From contig NZ_CANMLT010000002.1 of assembly GCF_947498805.1 (NCBI RefSeq), forward strand, positions 62,001 through 126,000: a stretch of DNA of 64,000 nucleotides, read 5' to 3'. Source of the stretch: an uncultured Tenacibaculum sp. (GTDB lineage Bacteria > Bacteroidota > Bacteroidia > Flavobacteriales > Flavobacteriaceae). The notes beneath the pieces were generated by a model. The model saw nothing but the letters and a program-made list of their open reading frames with translations, had not been told where the DNA came from and searched no databases. Positions 54,001 through 61,308 of the stretch are shown here, piece by piece. The position numbers were made by a program, and so were the translations under genes. The stretch's first letter is position 1. Each line of letters starts with the position of its first letter.

Positions 54001-55716
54001 TGTACTAATGTTGGAGCAAACACAGTGACGTTAACGGTAACCGATGTAAATGGGAACTCAGAAACCAAGACAGCAACGGTAACAGTAGAAGACAAGGTAA
54101 ATCCAACGGTGATTACTCAAGATATTACTGTTCAATTAGACGCCACAGGAAATGTAAGTATCACACCAGCTCAAATTAATAATGGTTCAACTGATAACTG
54201 CGGAATCCAATCAATGAGCTTGGATATCATAGCATTTGATTGTACTAATGTTGGAGCAAACACAGTGACGTTAACGGCAACAGATGTTAACGGAAACTCA
54301 GAAACCAAGACAGCAACGGCAACAGTAGAAGACAAGGTAAATCCAACGGTGATTACTCAAGATATTAATGTTCAATTAGACGCTACAGGAAATGCAAATA
54401 TCACAGCTGCTCAAATTAATAATGGTTCAACCGATAACTGCGGAATTCAATCAATGAGTTTAGATACAACATCTTTTGATTGTACTAATGTTGGAGCCAA
54501 CACCGTGACTTTAACGGTAACAGATGGTAACGGAAACTCAGATACCAAGACAGCAACGGTAACAGTAGAAGACAAGGTAAATCCAACAGTTGTAACACAA
54601 GATATTACTGTTCAATTAGATGCCACAGGAAATACAAGTATCACGCCAGCTCAAATTAATAATGGTTCAACTGATAATTGTGGAATTCAATCAATAAGTT
54701 TAGATACTACATCTTTTGATTGTACTAATATAGGAGCAAATACAGTGACATTAACGGTAATAGATGTAAATGGGAACTCAGATACAAAGACAGCTTCAGT
54801 AACCGTAGAAGACAAGGTAAAACCAACGGTTGTTACTCAAGATATTACTGTTCAATTAGACGCTACAGGAAATGTAAGTATCACGCCAGCTCAAATTAAT
54901 AATGGTTCAACTGATAATTGTGGAATTCAATCAATGAGTTTAGATATAACTTCATTTGATTGTACCAATGTAGGAGCTAACACCGTGATTTTAACGGTAA
55001 CGGATGTTAATGGAAATTCAGATATAAAAACAGCAACGGTAACGGTAGAAGATGTAGCAATACCAATCGCTATTACTAGAGATATTATTGTGGAATTGGA
55101 TGAAAATGGGAATGCAACAATTACTCCAGAAGAAATAAACGATGGTTCTTTTGATGAATGTGGAATTGCTAGTTTACAATTGGATAAAACAGTATTCGAA
55201 TGCCCAACTTTAACTGCTCATGAAGTTGTATTAACTGTTAGAGACACGAATGGATTGACAAGTACAGCTACTGCGGAAGTAACTTTTACTTCAAATGATA
55301 TTGATAATGATTTAGTAGCAGATGTATGTGATGAAGACATGGATGGAGATGGTGTTTTAAATCAAGTAGATAATTGCCCTACTACATATAACCCTCAACA
55401 AGAAGATTTAGATAAAAATGGAATAGGTGATGTATGCGATAGATCAGATTTAGCTATACCTAAAGGGTTTTCTCCTAACGGAGATAATGTAAATGATCTA
55501 TTCATAATAGAGGGGTTACATAAATATCCAATTAATAGATTACAAATATTAAACCGTAGAGGAATTAGTGTATTTACCGCCAAAAACTATCAAAATGATT
55601 GGGCAGGTACGTTAGAGAATAATACTAAGAAACTTCCAACAGGTCCTTATTTCTATATTTTAGAAATAAATGAAGGAATGAAAGTGATTAAGGGATGGGT
55701 TTACATTAATTATTAA
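48058..55716 (+). CDS. Giant secreted repeat protein: two FG-GAP propellers, 16 HYR-like repeats, type-B T9SS sorting domain
   Basis: 2552 residues. A signal peptide covers about 1-21 (ending YTYSQ). Seven FG-GAP/VCBS-type repeats (WGDYDNDGDLDILLTG, Ca2+-binding DxDxDG) make a first likely seven-bladed propeller (about 22-379), followed by a fibronectin-like domain (about 380-498) and one HYR-like domain (about 500-577). A second set of seven repeats (about 578-935) and a fibronectin-like domain (about 936-1055) follow. Then come sixteen 80-residue repeats (1062-2341), each with two Cys (DNCGIQ, FDCTN); a diverged seventeenth; a Ca2+-type DMDGDGVLNQVDNCP stretch; and a gliding-type C-terminal domain (about 2464-2552, FSPNGDNVNDLF). 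It is exported by Sec, then the type IX system, and likely acts as a surface adhesin. An SprF-like gene follows. Confidence 0.93.
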   Translation: MKEQLLFSILGFLTSFYTYSQTFTELNTANLTDLSNSSAVWGDYDNDGDLDVLLTGLDSRVSNRKYSKIYTNNNGTFIELANANLVGVAFGRSAWGDYDNDGDLDILLTGQSASGNISKIYTNTAGTFTELATANLTGVGGSSVVWGDYDNDGDLDILLTGGTSKIYTNNAGTFTELTTANLPRVDNGAVVWGDYDNDGDLDILLTGYTGSADISKIYTNTRGVFTELVTANLIGVSYSDVEWGDYDNDGDLDILLTGYTGSSTVSKIYTNTSGSFTELATANLPGLQHSSAAWGDYDNDGDLDILLTGIRGSIEISKIYTNNAGTFTELITANLTNVRYGRATWGDYDNDNDLDILLTGELTGGRVSKIYTNNTVVSNTPPTAPTNPTAIVNGNEVTINWTASTDAETPSNGLSYNVYIKENPIGIPFYVNTPMAQENNGWRKLPAKGNVGQGTSYTYSFSEECTKNYVFKIQAIDHSFAGSPFSAEGSFRIIDTVNPTVETKNITVSLDATGYANVAATEVDNGSSDNCGVQSMLLTPNIFDVTTLGDNTVTLTVTDINGNSSAKTATVTVQQVFTEDTTANIIDVYQSDLAWGDYDNDGDLDLLITGKKSTGVISDPVSKIYTNNGGTFTELTSANLVGVQYGDSAWGDYDNDGDLDLLITGQGVGNTYVTKIYTNNGGTFTELSTPTIAGIVGDITWGDYDNDGDLDILLAGGIGRLSISKIYTNDAGTFTELTTANLIGVNSGAVAWGDYDNDGDLDVLLTGYTGSLDISKIYTNNNGTFTELTSANLIGISYSSVAWGDYDNDGDLDILMSGYTGSADVTKIYTNTNGIFSELATPHIRGQQEGSVAWGDYDNDGDLDVLLTGRLNTKIYSNNAGVFTQVAAADNLTQIAVSDGIWGDYDNDGDLDIAFSGVTATSFTSKIYTNNTIASNTPPTAPKNPTAVVNGNEVTISWGASTDVQTPSNGLSYNVYIKENPVGVPVYTKTPMAQENNGWRKLPVLGNTGQGTSYIYKFPAACTKNYTFKVQAIDHNFAGSSFSTEGSFSTVDTTNPTVVTQDITVQLDTAGNVSITPAQIDNGSTDNCGIQSMSLDTTSFDCTNVGANTVTLTVTDVNGNSDTKTATVTVEDKVNPTVVTQDITVQLDATGNASITPAQINNGSTDNCGIQSMSLDVTSFDCTNIGANTVTLTVTDVNGNSDTKTASVTVEDKVKPTVVTQNITVQLDATGNVSITPAQINNGSTDNCGIQSMSLDTTSFDCTNVGANTVTLTVTDVNGNSDTKTATVTVEDKVKPTVVTQDISVQLATTGNVSITPAQINNGSTDNCGIQSMSLDVTSFDCTNVGANTVTLTVTDVNGNTNTNTATVTVEDKVNPIVVTKNITVQLDAAGNASIMPAQINNGSTDNCGIQSMSLDTTSFDCTNVGANTVTLTVIDVNGNSNTNTATVTIEDKVNPTVVTQNITVQLNVTGDVSITPAQIDNGSTDNCGIQSMSLDTTSFDCTNVGANTVTLTVTDVNGNSDSKTAAVTVEDKVNPIVVIQDITIQLDATGNASITPAQINNGSTDNCGIQSMSLDTTSFDCTNVGANTVTLTVTDVNGNSDTKTATVTVEDKVNPTVVTQDITVQLNATGNVSITPAQMNNGSTDNCGIQSMSLDVTSFDCTSVGTNTVTLTVTDVNGNSDSKTATVTVEDKVNPTVATQNITVQLDTTGNVSITPAQINNGSTDNCGIQSMSLDVTSFDCTNIGANTVTLTVIDVNGNSDSKTATVTVEDKVNPTVVTQDITVQLNATGNVSITPAQINNGSTDNCGIQSMSLDTTSFDCTNVGANTVTLTVIDVNGNSDTKTATVTLEDKVKSTVVTQDITVQLNATGNVSITPAQINNGSTDNCGIQSMSLDTTSFDCTNVGANTVTLTVIDVNGNSETKTATVTVEDKVNPTVITQDITVQLDATGNVSITPIQINKGSTDNCGIQSMSLDIIAFDCTNVGANTVTLTVTDVNGNSETKTATVTVEDKVNPTVITQDITVQLDATGNVSITPAQINNGSTDNCGIQSMSLDIIAFDCTNVGANTVTLTATDVNGNSETKTATATVEDKVNPTVITQDINVQLDATGNANITAAQINNGSTDNCGIQSMSLDTTSFDCTNVGANTVTLTVTDGNGNSDTKTATVTVEDKVNPTVVTQDITVQLDATGNTSITPAQINNGSTDNCGIQSISLDTTSFDCTNIGANTVTLTVIDVNGNSDTKTASVTVEDKVKPTVVTQDITVQLDATGNVSITPAQINNGSTDNCGIQSMSLDITSFDCTNVGANTVILTVTDVNGNSDIKTATVTVEDVAIPIAITRDIIVELDENGNATITPEEINDGSFDECGIASLQLDKTVFECPTLTAHEVVLTVRDTNGLTSTATAEVTFTSNDIDNDLVADVCDEDMDGDGVLNQVDNCPTTYNPQQEDLDKNGIGDVCDRSDLAIPKGFSPNGDNVNDLFIIEGLHKYPINRLQILNRRGISVFTAKNYQNDWAGTLENNTKKLPTGPYFYILEINEGMKVIKGWVYINY
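51241..55080 (+). repeat. Sixteen tandem 240-bp coding repeats without indels
   Basis: Units start at 51241, 51481 and every 240 bp up to 54841. Each encodes 80 residues including NGSTDNCGIQSMSLD and ANTVTLTVTDVNGNS. Diverged relatives lie at about 49560-49790 and 55081-55290. Adjacent units 53401 and 53641 are identical for about 180 bp from their starts, a sign of recent duplication or conversion. Exact period over 3840 bp means selection or frequent homogenisation keeps the frame. Confidence 0.97.
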
Positions 55717-55726
55717 ACAAAAGAGA

Positions 55727-56674
55727 ATGAAATTTAAATTAATACTGAGCATTTTAATGATCATGATAACAATAGAAGGATATTCACAATATGAACCTTT
55801 CTATTCTCAATATAACAACAACTTTAATTTAATAAATCCAGCATATTCTGGTGCACATGATTTTTTTACATTGACAGCAAATGTAAGAAGTCAATGGGTA
55901 AATGAACCTGGTAGTCCAAAAACAGGTTTCTTGACATTACAAGGAGGAATAGGCAATAACTTGGGAGTTGGATTTTCAGCAGTTTATGATAAGGTTTATG
56001 TTTTAAATGAAAGTCATTTGTATGGAGATGTTTCTTATGCTATTAGATTGAATGAAGAATCAACGCTATCCTTCGGATTAAAAGCTGGTGGAAGTTTTAT
56101 AAATGTAGATTTACAAAGTCTAGGAATTACTAATGATTTATTGTTTAGTAGTAATATAAATGAGTTTAAATTTAACATGGGAGCTGGTGCTTTCTTTCAT
56201 ACAGATAAATTTTATGCTAGTTTTTCAACCTTGAATTTATTAGGAAATAGATATTATAGTAGAGAAGGAACTAATATCAACTCAGCGAATGAAAGTCCTA
56301 TTTTTTATGTGTCTTCAGGTTATAGATTTCAGACAGGTGATAAGATAGCATTAAAACCTTCGTTTTTGATGCGTTATGCTAATGGAGAACCAATATCTTT
56401 AGATGTATCTTTAGGAGTATTATATAATAATCAAGTAGAATTAGGTATTTCACATAGAATAAATAATTCAATAGCAGGTTTAATTCAAATAAGAATAAAT
56501 GACAACACTAAAATAGGGTATACTTATGAAAGTTATTTAGCTAGTGTAAGTCAGTATCTTGGTGGATCGCATGAAATAAGTTTGACTTTTGATCTATGGA
56601 AAGGAAGATATGGCTATAGATATAGAAACAATAGAAATAAAAATGAGCCACCGTTTTATTGGGGGTCAGAATAA
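55727..56674 (+). CDS. Type IX secretion system membrane protein, PorP/SprF family
   Basis: 315 residues. Signal peptide about 1-20 (ending IEGYSQ), then the PorP/SprF hallmark YEPFYSQYNNNFNLINPAYSGAHDF, ANVRSQWVNEPGSPKTGFLTLQGGIGNNLGVG and barrel strands to the end. SprF-like proteins are outer-membrane partners needed for secretion or surface display of a specific type-B T9SS cargo, usually the neighbour. It starts 10 bp after the giant repeat protein, so the two form a cargo/partner operon. Confidence 0.95.
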   Translation: MKFKLILSILMIMITIEGYSQYEPFYSQYNNNFNLINPAYSGAHDFFTLTANVRSQWVNEPGSPKTGFLTLQGGIGNNLGVGFSAVYDKVYVLNESHLYGDVSYAIRLNEESTLSFGLKAGGSFINVDLQSLGITNDLLFSSNINEFKFNMGAGAFFHTDKFYASFSTLNLLGNRYYSREGTNINSANESPIFYVSSGYRFQTGDKIALKPSFLMRYANGEPISLDVSLGVLYNNQVELGISHRINNSIAGLIQIRINDNTKIGYTYESYLASVSQYLGGSHEISLTFDLWKGRYGYRYRNNRNKNEPPFYWGSE

Positions 56675-56680
56675 TATGTT

Positions 56681-56714
56681 TAAAAAGCGAAGTAATCAAA
56701 TGATTACTTCGCTT
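56681..56714 (-). terminator. Terminator of the adenylation-enzyme operon
   Basis: A 14-bp arm AAGCGAAGTAATCA (56685-56698) pairs with TGATTACTTCGCTT (56701-56714). On the minus strand the stem runs into TTTTTA, so it best serves the gene ending at 56766; it may also stop transcription from the SprF-like gene. Confidence 0.82.
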
Positions 56715-56765
56715 AAACTACTAACAAAGTTTAGTTAGCAGACATTCTCCCCCAAGAACATCTAT

Positions 56766-57479
56766 TTAAAGAGGTATAAAAGCTTGAATTTTATAAAATT
56801 CATTGGCATTTACATTATCATTAGAAATGTTAGGTCCGGCAGCAAAACGGAACCACACACCATTGTTTAGCGTAGCCTTGATATAACCTCCCAAGAATTG
56901 ATATAAGGTAACGGTATCACCTTGATCTACTCTTGTTTGCCCTAAATGTTCGTAAAAACCTCCTAGCGATACATGCTTGTTTATTTTAAAACCTGGAATT
57001 ACCCAATTCAGCATTAAATCTTGTGAATTCCCTTCACCACGTAAACTTTTGTAATAGGCAGTATAAGCTTCTAATTCAAAGTTTCCAGAATGATGTAATA
57101 AGAAGATACTAGGTATTATGCTCTCAGCAATCTTTGTACCCGCCGATTGTGATAATAACTTTCCATGACCAAATCCTAAACTAGGATTGAAGTACCATTT
57201 TTTATTTTTAGAGGTAAAACCAAGTCCTACACCGGTTTCTAAGAATAAATCCTTTCCTTGATTCCCAAAGGATGGGTTCACCCAGAATACACTATAAAAG
57301 GTTAGTTTTTTGTTAGACTCTAGTTCATATGATCCCAAAAAGACGTTATTAAAACCAGCTCCACTATTATGAATTGGCATTATAGCAAAGGTTGTTTTAG
57401 ACTCTTTTTTTTCTTGTGAAAAGGAATGAAAAGACGTGAATAAAAATGCGATTATAAATGTGAAATATATTTTTTTCAT
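56766..57479 (-). CDS. Secreted, probable outer-membrane barrel protein of unknown family
   Basis: 237 residues. Signal peptide about 1-21 (ending FHSFSQ), then alternating-strand segments (KLTFYSVFWVNPSF, LFLETGVGLGFTSKNKKWYFNPSLGFGHG, FELEAYTAYYKSL, HVSLGGFYEHLG, VWFRFAAGPNI) and a C-terminal FYKIQAFIPL. This suits a barrel of about ten strands. I do not recognise the family with confidence. It is the last gene of the adenylation/flavoprotein/crotonase row, 11 bp after the crotonase, so it is presumably co-expressed; a role in releasing or sensing the product would be a guess. Confidence 0.7.
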   Translation of the reverse strand: MKKIYFTFIIAFLFTSFHSFSQEKKESKTTFAIMPIHNSGAGFNNVFLGSYELESNKKLTFYSVFWVNPSFGNQGKDLFLETGVGLGFTSKNKKWYFNPSLGFGHGKLLSQSAGTKIAESIIPSIFLLHHSGNFELEAYTAYYKSLRGEGNSQDLMLNWVIPGFKINKHVSLGGFYEHLGQTRVDQGDTVTLYQFLGGYIKATLNNGVWFRFAAGPNISNDNVNANEFYKIQAFIPL

Positions 57480-57490
57480 GATTAAAATTT

Positions 57491-58258
57491 TTAATGGTGA
57501 TTGTTAAATTGAGGCATTCTTTTTTCAATAAAAGCTCGCATGCCTTCTTGTTGATCTGGAGTACTGAAAAGAGAGTGAAATAACTTTCTTTCAAATACAA
57601 TTCCCGATTTAAGTCCTGTTTCTAAGGATTGATTGATGGTTTCTTTGGCTGTTTTTAAAGCAACTTTAGAATAGTTGGCAACTTTTTGTGCTTGATTAAG
57701 TACATGTTGCATAAAATCTTTTTGAGGGAAAATTTTTGAAACTAATCCTATTCTATTTGCTTCAATAGCTGAAACATCTCTACCAGTTAGAATGATATCC
57801 ATGGCTTTAGACTTTCCTACTAACTTGGTTAATCGTTGAGTACCGCCGATACCAGGAATTACTCCGAGTTTTATTTCAGGTTGTCCAAAGACGGCATTTT
57901 CTGATGCATAAATAATATCCGACATCATGGCAAGTTCACAACCTCCACCGAAAGCATAACCAGAAACAGCTGCAATAATTGGTGTTTTAAGTTTGGTTAT
58001 TCTTTCCCAATGATTGAAATAATCTTCTTCAATCATTTGTGTTGCATTTTTGCTAGCCATTTCTTTTATATCTGCACCTGCACAGAAAAAAGTATCATTA
58101 CCAGTTATAATTATGCAACCTACAGAGGAATCAACATCGTTGTTTTCCAGTCCAGTTAATAACTCATGCATGAGCTCTGTGCTTAAGGCATTTAAAGCTT
58201 TAGGTCGATTTAATTGGGCAATAAGTACCCTGCCTATTTGTTTAAATAGTACATTCAT
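57491..58258 (-). CDS. Enoyl-CoA hydratase/isomerase family protein (crotonase fold)
   Basis: 255 residues. Crotonase signature IAAVSGYAFGGGCELAMMSDIIYASENAVFGQPEIKLGVIPGIGGTQRL with both catalytic Glu (GGCELA and GQPEIKLG), and an oxyanion loop FCAGADIKEM. With both acids it should be a true hydratase of trans-2-enoyl-CoA thioesters. No dehydrogenase or thiolase gene is adjacent, so it is not part of a beta-oxidation cluster here. It stands third in the four-gene row, 27 bp after the membrane flavoprotein gene. Confidence 0.93.
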   Translation of the reverse strand: MNVLFKQIGRVLIAQLNRPKALNALSTELMHELLTGLENNDVDSSVGCIIITGNDTFFCAGADIKEMASKNATQMIEEDYFNHWERITKLKTPIIAAVSGYAFGGGCELAMMSDIIYASENAVFGQPEIKLGVIPGIGGTQRLTKLVGKSKAMDIILTGRDVSAIEANRIGLVSKIFPQKDFMQHVLNQAQKVANYSKVALKTAKETINQSLETGLKSGIVFERKLFHSLFSTPDQQEGMRAFIEKRMPQFNNHH

Positions 58259-58285
58259 TATTTTAATATTTAGTTTTATTTTACG

Positions 58286-59599
58286 TTAAGAATCCCAAAT
58301 AGCTCCATAAGCAGGAATACCGAGATACTCCATATTATGTACTACCTTTTCGGTAAGTTTTTGATTGGATATACAGATTACTGCTTCCGCATTAAAATCT
58401 TTATAAGCCTTGTAGGTTAGTTTAACCAAATCTGGTTTTCCATTGGCGTCTGTGTCCCAAATAATGGCATTAGGTTGTACCGCTAAGATTTCATTTACTA
58501 ATTCCTTACCATATGTTTTTTCAGGATTTCTTGTAGCCCAAATAAGTAGGGAAGGAGTTTCATTTAAAAGTAAATGCGGTATACAAGGACCAATACCACT
58601 ACCTGTAGCAACCCAAATAACTTTATTAAATAGCTTATCAACATTCCCAACACCTGCAGTTGGAATTCCTTTTACCCATATTTTTTCTGGTTTATCATTG
58701 ATAAAACTTCCTGTCCAATCTCCCGCTCTGGAAATTGTAAGTCTAAACCCGTCTTTATCAGGAGCAGGAACATTCGCAAAAGAATGCCACTCTAGTAGTG
58801 GATTTCTACTTAATGCAGTAGAAGATCCTGCAAATGGAGTAACTCCGTAATTAAAAGAGGTTAAGGCTACATGATTAGAAGGTTTAACAATATCTATATC
58901 GACTTTTTTTAAACGTAACCATGGTAGTATCACACTAATGGTTAGGGTAGTAAGAATCCAAAAGTTAACACTCGAGAATATAGTGTCTATAGAATGTTGG
59001 ACTTTTAAAAACAAAATCATTTGTATCCAAAACAGTATGAGTACTGTCCAACCACCTAATCGGTGCATAGCTTCAAATTGATTATGATTTTTAGCTCTCA
59101 TTTTTGGTAATGCCGTGATTATGATAGCTATTAAAAGAACTAATATAATTGAAGTAACTATGATGATTGGTAGGTTTACTCCTTCATATCCGTTGATATA
59201 ATAATGAAACAGACTTATTACAAATATGATATACCAAAGTGTTCCCATACTTGAACTAGAGCTATGTAGACCACCAAAATGATAAATTTTGGCGCAGATT
59301 CGTCTAATAAACAAAGGCCAGTACTTAGGTGCACTTGTTGCTATTTTGAATAATAGATTAATTACATATTGTTGACGTATTAATATGGCCAATGTAAAAT
59401 TGTATAGAATTACTTCAGCAATGCTGTTTAAAGCTATATAATCAGATGAAAACCAGTTCCAAGATGTTGCTGCTTTAAATAAAATAACACTGTTTATGAT
59501 TGTTATCAGTATAAATAATCTACGGTATGGAATAAACCATGGATGTTTTCCGATTCGATACCAAAAGTTCTTCTTTGGTGGTAATTTAATTGCTTCCAT
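58286..59599 (-). CDS. Membrane flavoprotein of ferric-reductase-like type
   Basis: 437 residues. About six helices occupy residues 25-240, with His pairs that could bind heme: HFGGLHSSSSSM to FHYYINGY, and FEAMHRLGGW to KVQHSID. A soluble part follows with an FAD-binding-like LEWHSFANVPAPDKDGFRLTISRAGDWT and an NAD(P)-binding-like IWVATGSGIGPCIPHLL, as in ferric reductase/NOX C-termini, though the wording is unusual. The closest thing I recall is fungal TmpA-type membrane flavoproteins and fusions of such domains to AMP-binding enzymes, from memory only. It sits 6 bp after the adenylation gene, so they are coupled. Role unknown; electron transfer across the membrane is likely. Confidence 0.7.
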   Translation of the reverse strand: MEAIKLPPKKNFWYRIGKHPWFIPYRRLFILITIINSVILFKAATSWNWFSSDYIALNSIAEVILYNFTLAILIRQQYVINLLFKIATSAPKYWPLFIRRICAKIYHFGGLHSSSSSMGTLWYIIFVISLFHYYINGYEGVNLPIIIVTSIILVLLIAIIITALPKMRAKNHNQFEAMHRLGGWTVLILFWIQMILFLKVQHSIDTIFSSVNFWILTTLTISVILPWLRLKKVDIDIVKPSNHVALTSFNYGVTPFAGSSTALSRNPLLEWHSFANVPAPDKDGFRLTISRAGDWTGSFINDKPEKIWVKGIPTAGVGNVDKLFNKVIWVATGSGIGPCIPHLLLNETPSLLIWATRNPEKTYGKELVNEILAVQPNAIIWDTDANGKPDLVKLTYKAYKDFNAEAVICISNQKLTEKVVHNMEYLGIPAYGAIWDS

Positions 59600-59605
59600 A
59601 GTTGT

Positions 59606-61237
59606 TTAGTTTAAAAAGTCTTTCAATTTTCTTTTATCAATTTTACCTCTAGAAGTTTTGGGTAACTCCTTTAGAAAAATGAATTCCGATGGTAAATAGT
59701 AATAAGGTAATTCTTGAGAAATAGTGTCTTTAATACCTTGTAAAAGAGGATGTTTTTCATCGGTAGTGCTACTAATAAAAGAAACCAAATAATTTTGATG
59801 TTTGATTGTTACCGCTCTAATTACCTCAGAAAAGCGTTCAATCACCTTCGAAATAGCATCTAGTTCTACTCTAAATCCTTTTATTTTTACTTGATCATCA
59901 ATCCTTCCATAATGAATTAATTCACCTTCAGAATTCCATTTTCCCAAGTCTCCTGTATTAAACATTTGGTTTCCATTGTTTAAGAAAGGATCAGGAGCAT
60001 AGCGAACTTTATTTAACTCATGGTTATTTATATACCCTTTGGTAACGCAATCCCCGCCGGCCCACATAATACCTACTTCACCAATTTTACAAGGCTCTTT
60101 GTTTTCATTTAATATATAAACGGTGTTGTTAGGTGTTGGTTTTCCAATGGAAAGTTCCTTGTTTTTGATGTCACACTTTTTCATGGTGTTAACGATAGTG
60201 GTTTCTGTGGGGCCGCAAGAATTGTAAAAGTTAGATACTTTAGCCCATTGATTTGCTAAAATTTCTGGACAAGGTTCTCCTGCAACGGCAACAGTTTCTA
60301 TGTCTTTGCATTTTTTTAAATCGATAGCGGTAAGTATAGTAGGTGTAGCGATTATTACATTTGCTTTTTGAGCAGTTTCTTCAATATTTTTTCCTCTAAT
60401 AAGTAGTGTTCCACCATTTCCTAAACATCCTAATACTTCCCAGGCTGCCATATCAAAAGAGATATTGAGTATTTGGGCAACTTTGGTGCCTGGTTTAATG
60501 TTTAAATCACCTGGGGAGTTGTATAAAATATTGCATAAATTTTTATGCGATACTTGTACACCATTTGGAGTACCCGTTGTACCAGAGGTAAATAGGATAA
60601 AACAAGTAGCTTCTGGAGAGGTACTTTTTTGACTAATAAGTTTAACATTACCGTATAAATTTCTATAAATATCTCTCGATAACTCCTTATCAATAAAAAT
60701 GATTTCTTTATTGTTACCAAAGTTTGTTTGGGAAGAATAATCAGATAATGTAAGAGTGATAGAAGCTTTACTCAAGTCATAAATTGTATTGAGCATTTGC
60801 TTAGGTACAATTCTAGGATCTTGTGGTACATAGCTAGCTCCTAATTTGAGACAAGCAATAATACCGATAATCATTTCTAAAGATCGATGTGTGTAAAGCG
60901 CTACCGTATTTCCAGCGGTTATTCCTTTTTGTTTAAGAATTAAAGCAAGTATAGTGGCTTCATTATCTAAACTTTTGTAAGTAAGCCTATTTTCTAAGTG
61001 GCTTACTGCTATATTATTTGGGTTTTTACTAACCCAATACTCGAAAGCATTCAAAATATTTTCATGTTTCGGGGGAGTCTTCGGTGCTATTCCAAAATTC
61101 ACAAAATCTTGTTGATCTTCTAGTGATAAATTTTGAATAGCATCTTTGTTGATTAAAGAACCTATGGAATAAAGTTCTTGACTGTTACTCTCAATTTCTC
61201 CATTGAGAGCTTCATCATTTAAAGCTATTTTTTTCAT
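59606..61237 (-). CDS. Free-standing amino-acid adenylation (ANL superfamily) enzyme
   Basis: 543 residues. NRPS-like A-domain motifs in order are LTYKSLDNEA, KLGASYVPQDP (A2), LFTSGTTGTPNGV (A3), FDMAAWEVLGCLGNGGTL (A4, with Asp at the position that binds the amino group in GrsA), SCGPTETTI (A5), GEVGIMWAGG (A6), FNTGDLGKW (A7), GRIDDQVKIKGFRVEL (A8) and SRGKIDKRKLKDF (A10 Lys). No carrier-protein (T) domain follows, and none is nearby. The first ~60 residues are a non-ANL extension. It activates an alpha-amino acid or similar acid as the AMP ester; the fate of the adenylate is unknown. First gene of a four-gene operon divergent from the two-component system. Confidence 0.9.
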   Translation of the reverse strand: MKKIALNDEALNGEIESNSQELYSIGSLINKDAIQNLSLEDQQDFVNFGIAPKTPPKHENILNAFEYWVSKNPNNIAVSHLENRLTYKSLDNEATILALILKQKGITAGNTVALYTHRSLEMIIGIIACLKLGASYVPQDPRIVPKQMLNTIYDLSKASITLTLSDYSSQTNFGNNKEIIFIDKELSRDIYRNLYGNVKLISQKSTSPEATCFILFTSGTTGTPNGVQVSHKNLCNILYNSPGDLNIKPGTKVAQILNISFDMAAWEVLGCLGNGGTLLIRGKNIEETAQKANVIIATPTILTAIDLKKCKDIETVAVAGEPCPEILANQWAKVSNFYNSCGPTETTIVNTMKKCDIKNKELSIGKPTPNNTVYILNENKEPCKIGEVGIMWAGGDCVTKGYINNHELNKVRYAPDPFLNNGNQMFNTGDLGKWNSEGELIHYGRIDDQVKIKGFRVELDAISKVIERFSEVIRAVTIKHQNYLVSFISSTTDEKHPLLQGIKDTISQELPYYYLPSEFIFLKELPKTSRGKIDKRKLKDFLN

Positions 61238-61242
61238 AATTT

Positions 61243-61257
61243 AATAATTGAATTATT
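61243..61257. repeat. Perfect 15-bp dyad just upstream of the adenylation gene
   Basis: AATAATT-G-AATTATT lies 5 bp before the adenylation-enzyme ATG. It is AT-only apart from the centre, so chance is possible, but its position fits a repressor site or leader hairpin. Confidence 0.3.
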
Positions 61258-61308
61258 CATAAAATTTAGCTGCAGCTTTTTATAATGATGTAAAGAACTA
61301 GCTATAGT

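Noticed and set aside
51241-55080. Regular repeats that at first suggest a CRISPR array or satellite
   Set aside because: The 240-bp units have no spacers and are fully coding, in frame with a giant secreted protein.
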